A stretch of 64,000 nt of DNA from Blasia pusilla. Its lineage: Eukaryota; Marchantiophyta; Marchantiopsida; Blasiales. Where the stretch lies: NCBI GenBank assembly GCA_050084515.1, contig CM114271.1, positions 7,006,001 to 7,070,000 of the forward strand, written 5' to 3'. The position numbers were made by a program, and so were the translations under genes. The stretch's first letter is position 1. The number at the start of each line of letters is the position of its first letter. The notes under the pieces are model-generated. The model was given only the letters and a program-made list of their open reading frames with translations. It did no database searches and had not been told where the DNA came from. Positions 9,700-19,429 of this stretch are shown here, one piece after another.

Positions 9700-11106
9700 T
9701 TGGCGTCATTGTGAGTACAGTGAGTGCTAGGGAGCGGGATCGGATCCTTCCTTCAGAGAGCCAAGAGGTTCAGGTGGGAGGGGACACACATTTTACGGGT
9801 ATGGGAAGATGGTAGGATACGAGTGGTACCTCATCCTTCCCAGCAAGCACGTGTAGTGCGACATGCCCATGAGGAGTTGGGACATTTTGGAGTAAAGCGT
9901 ACGTTCAACTTACTCCAGGTTCAGTATAGGTGGCGCGGCATGCATACTGGGGTACAGCAGTTTGTGGCCAGATGTATGGTATGTGACAGAGTGCGAGCAT
10001 CCTTCAATGCTCCCACTCCACAGTTACATCCTTTGCTGATTATGGGTTTAGGTTATCGGTGGAGTTTAGACTTTGCGGGACCTTTGCCATTGACAGGGCG
10101 TCATCATAGGTACGTGTTGGTCATGGTGGAGCATTTCTCCAAGTGGATAGAGTTGGTGGCACTACCAGACAAGGCGAGCAAGGGAACAGCTTATGCGTTT
10201 CTAGATCGTGTGCTTAGTCACTTTGGTGCACCGGCGGAGGTGTTGACTGACCAGGGTACCGAGTTCAGGGGAGAGTTTCAGGCCTTGTGTGATCAGGCGC
10301 TGATAGATCACCGCACCACATCCAGGGATCATCTTGAGGCGGACGGGTTGGCGGAGAGAGTGGTACAGACGGTGAAGAGAGGATTGCGCAAGTATGGCTT
10401 GCAGCGGGGACAGTTGAGGGAGTGGGACCTACAGTTGCCATGGTTGGCTATGGGTTATCGCTTTAGTTGGCATGCATCCTTGACATCATTTTCACCGTAC
10501 TTTTTGCTCTTTGGGAGAGAGCCAGATTTACCTGCAGCGATTCGAGGTGACATGGCGGAGGTGTTAGATCTTGATGATCCAGATGTGTGGGTGCAAGCAT
10601 GTTCTCAGAGGGCAGAAGTTTTTCGTAGAGTTATGGCTATGGCCTTTGAGAACTTAGCTATTGCTCAGCATACAGATACATTGAGGTACGCGACCATTCA
10701 TGGAGGAGGTTATTGTCCAGGGATTAGGAGGTTTCATCTTGGAGATTACGTGTATTTACAGCAGGCGGCACCCACGACGCTAGATGTCACTGCAGGGCGC
10801 ACGATCCTACGTGTGCGCGAGGTATTACCGACCGGAGTCCTCATGTTGGAGGGACGGGATGGTATGGTTTGGAAGGATCATGTGCGCAATTGTGCGCCAT
10901 GTCATCTTCCAAACGTAGATGGGATGGTGGATCCAAGCTTGGCAGTGGTACTTGCAGGCTTGAGGTGTATGTTGTGCGGATCTGCGAGGGGTGCAGCCAC
11001 CATGTTGGTATGTGATGGTTGTTCTCGAGGGTGGCATATGTCATGTCTGACCCCCCCTCTTGATGTGGTTCCCACGGGACGATGGATGTGTCCGAGATGT
11101 GTATAG
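9700..11106 (+). CDS. DDE integrase with C-terminal PHD finger
   Basis: A 460-codon open frame. It carries the His2Cys2 zinc domain (HEELGHFG ... CMVC), then the catalytic core with Asp in SLDFAGPLPL, Asp in LTDQGTEFRGEF and Glu in GLAERVVQTVKRG, then a GDYVYLQQ segment like the SH3-like C-terminal domain, then GRDGMVWKDHVRNCAP, and finally a PHD finger. This is the longest uninterrupted protein in the element. It should cut and join element ends to host DNA. Ty3/gypsy integrases often end in a chromodomain; here a PHD finger takes that place. The frame ends with TAG at 11104, directly before the untranslated 3' part. Confidence 0.92.
10966..11100 (+). other. PHD finger at the integrase C-terminus
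   Basis: The Cys4-His-Cys3 spacing of a PHD finger is complete: CMLC, then VCDGC eleven residues on, WHMSC, and MCPRC, with the Trp two residues before the last Cys pair. PHD fingers bind histone H3 tails, often methylated or unmodified Lys4. The same domain is visible in the copies ending near 56.5 kb (complete), 59.5 kb (most of it) and 47.4 kb (damaged after the second Cys pair). Confidence 0.93.
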
Positions 11107-11173
11107 GGTAGTAGGTCATGTCAGAGCGATGTGATATTTTCTATCTGGAGTTAGGGGGATCCAACTGCGAGCT

Positions 11174-11180
11174 AGGGGGG
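11174..11180 (+). promoter_or_regulatory. Polypurine tract
   Basis: AGGGGGG lies 70 bp after the integrase stop and 2 bp before segment A. The equivalent tract occurs at 56593-56599 (TTAGGGGGG) and, on the minus strand, near 59284-59293 and 47125-47134. It should prime plus-strand DNA synthesis and so mark the left edge of the reverse-transcribed LTR (A-gc-B). Confidence 0.75.
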
Positions 11181-11182
11181 CG

Positions 11183-11939
11183 GTTGTGTGATCTCCATGT
11201 ATATGTATGAGTTGATTTTTGTACATGTGTGGATCGATCCGTGTGTGGGGAAGATCAGTGTTGTGTGGTGTAGATGTGACGAGCGATGTATGTTGTGTAG
11301 CGATATGTATGTGCACGACAGCTGTCACATCTGAGTAGCCGATAGGCCGAGATCTGTCGTGGATAGGGCGTAGGAGCCAACGGACTATCTTGAGTGTTAC
11401 TTTGTCCCACAGTGTCGGATGAGGTTGAGGATAGGTCCATTGTGTCAGGAACGTTGTTTCTAACGACTTTCATGTTGAGGTCTTTTACAACCGGGTGACT
11501 TGTTGACCAGGTCACCTGCCCCTGGTAACATGTGCGCGCAGGTTACCAAGGGAAGGGCTACTCTTAGGGGAAGAGCCTTTTGGCTCTTCCCAACCTATAT
11601 AAGAGAGGAAGATGGCTTTCCTAAGCCATCTTTCTCATGTTGGGCCGTTGGAGCACCTCCCTTGTATGTGTGTGAACTAGGACTAGGGTGCTAGCATCCG
11701 GATTCCTTGATAGCACAGGGTGGACGAGGCTCGATATGCCGATGTAGATTGAGGAGTGGAGTTTTAGGCCGGGTGTGCCGTTTTTACTACTCTTTATTTT
11801 TGTTGTGTGATTTCCATGTTTATGTATGAGTTGATTTTTGTACATGTGTGGATTGACCCGTGTGTGGGGAAGATCGGTGTTGTGTGGTGTAGATGTGACA
11901 AGCGATGTATGTTTTGTAGCGATATGTATGCGCATGACA
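11183..11939 (+). repeat. Right terminal block A-gc-B-A' of the complete element
   Basis: A (11183-11320, 138 bp) ends in ACA; two bases GC follow; B (11323-11801, 479 bp) starts TGT; A' (11802-11939, 138 bp) ends in ACA and is followed by the GGAG duplication. A and A' differ at roughly 7% of positions by eye. The A-gc-B junction is the perfect palindrome GACAGCTGTC. The left end of the element contains only B. This is not the layout of an ordinary LTR pair. It resembles split direct repeats of DIRS/Ngaro-type elements. Confidence 0.82.
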
Positions 11940-11943
11940 GGAG

Positions 11944-13417
11944 CGAGTACCACACAGTATATCACCTGACAAGAGGTTATGGTGAGGATTTTCCCGGGAC
12001 ATCCTACACATGATCCGTGGTGTGAGCCAAGGCGATAGTAATTGATGCACGGTCCTACGACATCTTGGTTGGAGGAGTAGAGTTATACCCGATGGGGTTT
12101 TTCTTAGATTACTGGGAAGAGTGAGCATCCTATAGACCAGGATGGCAGTCATGTGATGGGCGCCTTAGCTCATTACCCATTTGATTCACAAGTGCAGTGA
12201 TCGAGCGACGGCCAAGAGAGATGGCGACCTTCGCAACATTTAGCAGTGCCATCACTTGGCCTAGTGATTTGATTGAGGGACATGTCCATGCAGAGGATAC
12301 TCCCATTCCTAAAATTTCTATGGACATGAGTGCATTGGTAGTCGCATCAGTCCGTGGAGGAGAGGTTCCTCTTTGGAGCTTGAATGAGGAGCTTCGACGC
12401 TTAGCCATTGACCATGTGCAGACCGCGTGGAGCGAGACATTTCCACCAGAGTGTGATGGGTCAGAGGAACCCCACGTAGGCAGGAGTGTTGCTATGACCC
12501 CTTTGGATGCTACTCGGATTGTGTGGTACGTCCCAGAGGAGGGTATTTGGGTGTTGGATCTCTTTGGAGGGATTAGCACTCGGTTAGCTGTTGTTTTGCA
12601 CGCTGGAGTGCGCGTGCAGCAATACTTGTATGTGGAGATTGATGATGTTGTGAGGCGCGCTTCACTTTACCATGTGGTGCAGTTACGCCTGCGTTTTCCC
12701 AACTTGTTGTCTACGTCCGCCATTCAGGGTTCCCTACAGAGGGATATTTCATTGTTGGGATGCAGGACATGGAGCGCGTAGGGACCATAAACTTGGTCAT
12801 TGCTGGTTGGCCATATGAGGGCCAGTCGAGTGTTGGACGGGGTAATTGATTAGCTACCTCTCGTTCCATGTTATTTTGGGAGATGATGCGGATCTTGCGA
12901 CACTTCCAAGAGCATCAGTCTCGTCTTGCAACATACATCCTAGAGAATGTACCAATTTTGGGCGATTCGAGGTCCTGTGTGGTGATGATTGCATATCAGA
13001 TGCGCGTATGGATCGGCCTGAAAATTTTGTTGGATGCGGCGAGTATGGGTTCACAAGCACATTGCCCGCGTCTTTGATGGACTAACTTGGTACCACACGA
13101 GGTATTGCGAAGGTCATAGACGAGAGTGGAGCGCCCCTCCAATTTGTTGGTGGATTCTATATTGGATCCAGGCCGTCGATCATAGGCAGTGAGGCACGAT
13201 GATCGTCCATCGTTGAGTATGGTCAACAAGATTGGCATGCCACGTGTAGCCTTTCCCACATGGGTGAGTTTTCCCGATTCCTATGCATTCAAGGAGGTCG
13301 GAGCCGGCTTGCTTTGGGATGAACTGGTACAAAGGTTGGTGGAGCCCAACGCCGATGAGCAAGAGGGAGCAATGGGATTCCCCACATGAGTGACGGAAGT
13401 ACCATCACTATCAGAGG
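11944..13417 (+). pseudogene. Older family copy, right half (protease, linker, DNMT)
   Basis: Continues the protease sequence interrupted at 2187. An open frame at 12197-12781 joins the linker (LIEGHVHAEDTPI) directly to methyltransferase motif I (VLDLFGGISTR). Further on, motif IV is GWPYEGQSSVGRG, so the catalytic Pro-Cys-Gln is lost; motif VI (YILENVPILGD) remains, and the region before motif X survives as DEQEGAMGFPT. Stops near 12848, 13077 and 13110 break it. It ends at 13417, where another LTR element is inserted. Divergence from the complete element is much higher than between the copies at 2-12 kb and 51-57 kb, so it represents an older or separate subfamily. Confidence 0.85.
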
Positions 13418-14445
13418 TGTCGCGAACCCCATAACCAAACAACACCAAATAGGCGCTAAGCAAAACATCAGAACTCAGGTGGACTCACGCTGCGATGATC
13501 GCGCTTTGGAGAGGCTTTTGGAAAGGTCTCTTGGAAAAGTCCAAGAGACAAAACGCGGAATAGAGTCATGCGTTTCATGCATATGTGGTCGCAACCAGGA
13601 AACCTAGACCAAACGCGAGCCAAGACTTGAGATGAGTTGAGTCTTGGAAGGCTGATTTCCAAAGAGGTGAGAACAAGTTTTGGAACCCGACTAGCGTTTG
13701 GGGAATTTGACTGTGTTTTGGATCATAACATTTAGGGACGTTAGCATTTGGGACAAGTAAGGGCTCATTGGAAAGCTTATCTTGAAACTCTTCCAACACA
13801 TAAATGATCTTAGCAAACGCATGAGTACAGATTAAGGTATTCGCCGAAAAAAACTGTGAGAGCAATTGGGTTGAGGGCCAATTGGAGAGGCGCGGGTGTC
13901 TTTCCCTAAATGTAGGGAACCCCGGAGATCCCCATAAGTACTAGTATGGGAGGAGTCTCTCCCAGATGTCTTGGAACACAAATCCCCGTTTTGAGCACCA
14001 AACGGTGTCTCAGAGGCATGGGATGGAACGTGAGTTTGGCGTTGGAACTCAAAACCCAAACCTCATCCAAGGGAGTGGACTTTGTACGCCACGCTTGGAT
14101 TTCGACCCGAGATTCACTTTTTGCGAGTCTTGGTTAGGGACTCATTGGATGTCCATCGAATAGTTGGAACCGCCAAGCGCGAAACGCCGTTTGAGGTTCT
14201 TGAACTGACCAAAAAGTCGGTCCCAAGTCTTTCGAGACTTGCCCGTGTTGTAAATCGCGAAACTAGGAAGGTTGAGCTTGATGAGAGACCGAGACGAGAA
14301 CTTGGAAAGCTAGCTTGCTGATTGATCCAAGACCCAACTAACCAGAGTGCGTGTTTGGATGCAAATCAGCGTTGAGAGCGTGACCTACTGAACGCACGCT
14401 TCCGCAACAACAAGATTAACGTTCAAGGAGAGTAGGCGCACAACA
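13418..14445 (+). repeat. LTR of a second LTR-retrotransposon family
   Basis: Starts TGTCGCGAACCCC exactly where the old methyltransferase copy stops, and ends GGCGCACAACA two bases before a tRNA-Met-like primer site. Length 1028 bp. It contains no open frame of note. A diverged copy of parts of this repeat is visible near 50.1-50.5 kb. Confidence 0.72.
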
Positions 14446-14447
14446 CG

Positions 14448-14459
14448 TGGTATCACAGC
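14448..14459 (+). promoter_or_regulatory. Primer-binding site, tRNA-Met type
   Basis: TGGTATCACAGC differs by one base from TGGTATCAGAGC, the common plant retrotransposon site complementary to initiator tRNA-Met. It sits two bases after the LTR end. Confidence 0.75.
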
Positions 14460-14596
14460 AAATTCTTGGTGAGTGAGAACTTGGGATCATAGAAGATCAA
14501 GACATTTGAGAAGAATGCAAGGTAGTTGGAAGACCACAACGCTCGAGGAGGAACGCAAGAGACGGGGAGGAGATCTAAGAAAGCGAGGACTCGCAA

Positions 14597-15046
14597 ATGG
14601 CGACCAAGGGCGAAGAACCAAGGAAGCCGCGAGTCAAAGCAAAAAAGCCGAGAGAAAAATCAATGACAAACCGTGAACCACAGGTGGAGATTGCAACTTC
14701 CGAAGTGCCGAGTCCCAGACATGAGGATATTCCAAACGCAAATCTTTCTGTGGGGCCTTCGGCTCCAAACTCAAACGATCCGGCCTATTATATCCAAATG
14801 ATGGATTTGATGAAGGTGATGGCGGACCAGATGGCTGAGCACAGCAAGGTGATCATAGAACTCAAGTCGAATGGAGCCTCTAGTTCCGGCAAGAAGCTTT
14901 GTTAGACAAATTTTCCAACGCCATTCACAGGAATGGGGCGTTCTCGAAAAGTGAGCGAATTTCTAACGGAACTCGAACTTTATTTCAAAGCACGAAAGGC
15001 ACATGAGCAAGACAAGGTGACTGTAGCGATAAAGCTAACCGATTAA
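14597..15046 (+). pseudogene. gag: 5' part of gag of the second LTR family
   Basis: An open frame at 14597-14905 (102 codons) starts with a lysine-rich segment and contains YIQMMDLMKVMADQMAEHSK, a coiled-coil-like stretch common before plant gypsy gag. After a TAG it continues in another frame with TFPTPFTG and VSEFLTELELYFKARK, which matches the start of the Retrotrans_gag domain, then ends abruptly near 15046. The rest of the element is missing, so this is a 5' remnant. Confidence 0.65.
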
Positions 15047-15149
15047 AATTCAGAATGTATGATTCAATTTTAAAATTGCCTACCGAAACAAGACTAGATT
15101 TATATAGTTATTCTTCATAGAACGTATTTTAAAAACGATATGCATGAGA

Positions 15150-15470
15150 CCCTAATCAGCCAGCCAAACAACAACACTCGAGAGCAAGTGCACTCTCGAA
15201 CCATCCGAGCAAGGCGCATTGCCAAGTGAGAGCAAACATTTCCGAGCAAGACGTAACCTGCAATGCTGCACAGCCAAGTGAGAGCGGAGCCCGTGAGGCT
15301 TAGAGCGAGGTTGAACCATCCAAGTAGGCCGCACTACCGAAGACCAAAGACTTAACCTACAGTGTAGCACAGCCGAGTGAGAGCGGAGCCCGTGAGGCTT
15401 AGAGCGAGGTCGTGAGATCGAGGTTGTGAGGGGCAAGTGGGCGCAAGTGAGGAAGTGAGCATTGCAGAGC
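15150..15470. repeat. Tandem repeat, unit about 100 bp
   Basis: GAGTGAGAGCGGAGCCCGTG followed by AGGCTTAGAGCGAGGT occurs twice (near 15275 and 15375), with a weaker first copy near 15215 (AAGTGAGAGC). Intervening parts (CATCCRAGYARGSCGCA) also repeat. No coding potential is evident. Confidence 0.6.
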
Positions 15471-15474
15471 AGCC

Positions 15475-15740
15475 GAACGGGGTAGGGAGGAAGGGAGAGG
15501 GTAGAGAGGGGCGGATGCGTCCCGTTAGAATCGGGGTAGGGGGGAAGGGGGTGGGGGCAGCCGCGTCTCAGAGGCTGGCCGTTGAATTTAAGATCAAACG
15601 GTCTAGATCATCTGGACCGTTAGAATCGCGGTAGGGGGGAAGGGGGTGAGGGGCGGCCGCGTCTCAAACGCAGGTCGTCCGATTGATAATCTAACGGTCC
15701 ACGAAAAGTGGACCGTTAGATGTGGGCCTTACGATTAGCA
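15475..15740. repeat. GC-rich tandem repeat with perfect hairpin
   Basis: Two units of about 97 bp begin CCGTTAGAATCGSGGTAGGG and include a G-run and GCCGCGTCTCA. A perfect hairpin ends it: ATCTAACGGTCCAC at 15689-15702, loop GAAAA, GTGGACCGTTAGAT at 15708-15721. Short palindromes built on AACGGTCCA are frequent in plant intergenic DNA, so this may be a small non-autonomous element. Confidence 0.6.
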
Positions 15741-16470
15741 GAGACGGCGTCGACCACGAGTAGGGTTGGTAGTCAATGTTAGGTTCGGGATAGGTTCAGT
15801 ATTTATATTATTTTTAAAAAATACCATTTTTTAATATGAGTTTTTTAAATAAGATTTTTTTTCCAATTTTCTCTCTCGGATTTCCTTTTTCCTTTTTTTC
15901 CTCTTTTTTCATATTTTTTCAAATTTTCTTAAACATCCCAACTAAAATAGCTTTATATTTTTTTCTTCTTCTTTGTTTTTAAGAAAAAATATTAGTTTCT
16001 CTTTCTCTTTCTCTTAAAATTTTCTTTTAAACTCTTCCTCTAAAATTGGTTTATGTCTAGCTTGCAACTTTTTCATTCTCTTTCTCTCTTTTTTTCGCAC
16101 TTTATGTTTTTTCCTTATCTCATCTAATTTTTTCCTCATTTTTCCCATTTAATTTTCATCATTTTCTTTCTCTACTATTTTACATTTTTTTCAATTTTTA
16201 ATAAGTAGTTTTGTGGTGTGTAATGTAGATGGCGAGTGGAGGTGGATTATTATTGAACATGAAGAGACGGCTGCTAGGAGTTATCACAAATATACCGATT
16301 CTACAACAAAATTCACGGAGACAAATCGAAGAATTGTAGAACACCTCTCCGATGTAAGCACCTTTCTTTGGAAGAACAATGGAAGCAACGTATTTCCATT
16401 TCCACGATATGCCTTACATCCCATGTTTTGTATGTGTATACTAAAATGATGCAATCTTGGAATTTTTGCA
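15740..16470. other. AT/pyrimidine-rich spacer, no gene recognised
   Basis: Long T- and TTTC-rich runs fill 15790-16200. A short open stretch (16213-16449) follows, bounded by splice-like signals, and may be an upstream exon of the Helitron gene. Confidence 0.4.
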
Positions 16471-16990
16471 CAGACTTCCTATTCCATCAAATCCGACACA
16501 TTTGCGTGACTTCTGAAAATTGATGCGTGTGAACGCACCAAAAAAAAGGCGTGCACGTCGCAAGGAACTATTAGTTCAAAAGGCACATGTTGAAGATGAA
16601 TTCCTTCCCGAAACATCTCCAACGTAAGTTCGCAAAATTGACAATCATTTAGCATGTCCACATTTCCACCCTTCATAATCTTCACTTTTAATTTAAGTCC
16701 GTGCATTGCTCTTAATATTTATGTATTGTTTCAGACTTCCCATTCCATTGAATCCTATATATGGATGTACGTGATTTTCGAAAGGTTCTACGCGGCGAAG
16801 CCCAAAAATGAAAACGTGCTATTCGTGTTGACAGAATGGAAGCCTTGAAAGAAAAAAAAGATGTTATTATCGAGAGTATAGAAAAAGAAGGAAAGCGCTT
16901 CATGGTCAAGTTGAGATTGCGATGGTAGTTCAAAGTATTCCAACTACTCCAAATGAAGAGCTTATGGCTATTGGTAGTCAACCCATGAGG
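16471..16990 (+). pseudogene. Helitron upstream exons, apparently duplicated
   Basis: Two exon-like blocks begin with nearly the same sequence after CAG: ACTTCCTATTCCATCAAATCC at 16471 and ACTTCCCATTCCATTGAATCC at 16734. Both then encode Lys/Arg-rich segments (APKKRRARRKELL in the first; RKKRCYYREYRKRRKA in the second). The first ends at a GTAAGT donor (about 16624). Such basic N-terminal regions precede the Rep domain in plant Helitrons. The duplication could be a true exon repeat or two overlapping remnants. Confidence 0.45.
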
Positions 16991-17082
16991 TACATATCTA
17001 ACTTTTTACATCCTCGTTGAAAATCTTTGATTGTTCATTTTTTATTTGTATGTATTATCTAATATATTGATATTTTCTCAGG

Positions 17083-18435
17083 CCTTTTAATGAGGATGGA
17101 GGAGTGGTAGGAGAAAATCAAGAAGTTCATCTTCCATCCACAGATCTCATACATGCATCACCAAAACGGGAGTTACGTGATAGTGCACTCCATGAAGTTA
17201 TCGAGAATATATCTACGACAAGACCAACTACTTATGTGATACCAGAAGTTAAGTTACCTATCACTCTTCCGATTTTGTTTCAACATGAAGTTGTTGAGAT
17301 TTCTTCGACTCTTTCCCATTCCGAGGATGAAGCAAGGTCAAGAGTAGATCCTTTGTCTTCTACCATTAATGGAGTTGTGTTATCTCCTGAAAGTGCAACT
17401 ATACCAAATGCTTCTAGGATTACTCCGTTGTCTGTTGTTGATGGGGTTGTAAGATTAAATACATTATTGAATCTTGCAAGAAGATCAAATTTCCAAGAAA
17501 ATGATATTAGAAATTTGAGATTACATAGGAGTTTGAATCGTGTCAGCGGTTGTCATATATCGGGTTATATGATAGAGATATGCCCATCATGTCATGCTTT
17601 ACATTGGAAATGTGAAAGGATGAAAGGCTTAAAGATTAGTGACTCACCATATGGCATGTGTTGTGGCCATGAGAGAATACATTTACCCCTCTTGAAATCG
17701 TCTCCTCAATTCCTGAAATCCTTGATTTCAGGTGTTGGTCTTAGAAGTCTTCATTTTCGTACACATGCTAGAGCTTACAATTGTGCGTTTCAACTTGCAT
17801 CTATTGGAGTGCACGTAAAAGAACAAATAGGTGGCACTTGACACTTTAGGGTCCAAGGCGGGATTTATCATTCTATTGGATCCTTACATCCTGATATGGG
17901 GGGTCATCCCCAATTTGCTCAACTCTACATCCATGATACCGAAAATGAATTGGAGAATCTTGAAAGAGTTATGTCTAGATCTTCTGATCTTAATGTAGAT
18001 ATTTTGGGAGGGCTACAAGACATGTTATATGAATGCAACCCATATGTGAAGATCTTTCGTCATATGGCATATGAAGCAACTGGCCTTAATATGCGGATCA
18101 TCCTCAAGGCAAGTAAGAGAGGTCTGGATGCTAAGCGTTATAATTTACTAATTACTTCTGAGGTTGCGGCTATATTTTCGGGTGATGGTAGTGAACATGT
18201 TGACCATCGTGATATAACTATACGACTACATGGAGGAGGAGTGAAGCGTATGTCATACCTAAATGAAGCATATATTCCACTACATTTTGTTCTACTATTT
18301 ATCTATGGTGAAGCAGGTTGGCATCCTAGAATACCCTTTGGGAGGATTGAAGGTCATAGAGAATCCCAACGATTGGGCCGGATTATTCATGAGGGACACA
18401 TGGAACCTTTAGAAGATTGGATGGATGAGGACTAA
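17083..18435 (+). pseudogene. Helitron N-terminal domain
   Basis: The frame 17104-17841 ends with HISGYMIEICPSCHALHWKC, then CCGHERIHLPLL and FRTHARAYNCAFQLASIG. This is the conserved CxxC...W...CC...LP...R.YN..F..S.G pattern of Helitron_like_N. A TGA at 17838 interrupts it, and reading continues as FRVQGGIYHSIGSLHPDMGG and HPQFAQLYIHDTENELENL in 17896-18435, which also fits the family. The block ends near EDWMDED just before the Rep motifs. Confidence 0.8.
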
Positions 18436-19290
18436 TTTTTTACTATGACATGCAATCCAAAGTGGGAGGAGATTACATCAACCTTATTACCTAGTCAATC
18501 GGTTGTGGATCCACCGGATTTGGTCGTACGGGTTTTTTAGAAGAAAAAGAAAGAGTTATTAAGGCTTATCATCAAGAAGCAGATATTGGGACGAGTTGCA
18601 AGATGCATCCATGTGGTGGAATTCCAAAAAACAAGTTTGCCGCATGTACACATCCTTATTATATTAGGACAGGAGGATAAAGCACGTACCACTCATGATT
18701 ATGATCGTATTATTTCAGGAGAAATCCCTGATCAAACTACCCATCCAAGGTTGTATTCTACTGTTGCTAATTGCATGGTTCATGTGCCATATGAAACATT
18801 AAATCCAAATGCACCATGTATGGACAAGGAAACCAAAAAGTGCACAAAAGGCTATCCTAAGGCTTTTGCGACCAATACTACAGAGACGGAAGATGGCTAT
18901 CTAATCTATCGTAGGTAAGGATCCTTTAATTTTGGCTTATCTTTATTATTATAAGATATATGATGCCGTTGTAGTATTAGAAAGCATATTCATGATTTTT
19001 ATTTTTTTTGTAGATTGGAGAATGGGAGGGCGATAATCAACATTCATTGGATAATCGTTGGGTTGTGCCCTACAATCCTATATTATGCACCCTCTTCGAT
19101 TGTCACATTAATCTTGAAATCACAAGTAGTGTTTCTGCCATCAAGTACTTATACAAATATGTCTATAAGGGGTCGGATGCGGTGTCATTTAAGTTGTCAA
19201 AGGACACAGATATATCCAATGCAATTGACGTTAGTGACGAGACAACATCATATCTTGATGCGAGGTATGATTTTCTACTTCATTGATGTG
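18436..19290 (+). pseudogene. Helitron Rep (HUH endonuclease) domain
   Basis: Motif 1 is visible as FFTMTCNPKWEEI directly after the 18433 stop. Motif 2 is EFQKTSLPHVHILI (His-hydrophobic-His) in 18586-18918. After an intron of about 100 bp, motif 3 is AIKYLYKYVYKGSD with the two tyrosines that carry out strand transfer. Between motifs 2 and 3, CTKGYPKAF and a VVPYNP-type segment also match the family. Stops at 18433 and 18538 inactivate it. Confidence 0.82.
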
Positions 19291-19429
19291 ATACATTACA
19301 TTCTATTTCTTATCCATCATGTTGATTCTCCTAATTTGAATACTTGGAATTCTTATTTTTCCAGACATATCTTCTTCATAAGCATGTTGGCGTCTCTTCA
19401 AGTTTTCTCTACATAATGAACTTCCAAGT

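Larger units (their letters stand above)
2188..11939 (+). mobile_element. Ty3/gypsy-like retrotransposon encoding a DNA methyltransferase and a PHD finger
   Basis: This is the most complete copy in the window (9752 bp). Order: terminal repeat B (2188-2666), self-complementary primer site (2667-2680), GC-rich leader, gag, protease, linker, C5 DNA methyltransferase, RT, RNase H, integrase, PHD finger, polypurine tract (11174-11180), then terminal block A-gc-B-A' (11183-11939). The ends are TGT...ACA and are flanked by a GGAG duplication at 2184-2187 and 11940-11943. The two 479-bp B copies differ at roughly 3-4% of positions by eye, so the insertion is moderately old. Domain order protease-RT-RNase H-integrase is that of Ty3/gypsy (Metaviridae). 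Stops and frameshifts in gag, between protease and methyltransferase, and in RT make this copy non-autonomous. Confidence 0.9.

Noticed and set aside
11183-11939. Interpretation of the right end as a simple tandem LTR array
   Set aside because: The same A-2 nt-B-A' order occurs at four independent right ends, and the GGAG duplication places the terminus at the end of A'. It is kept only as the main alternative to check.
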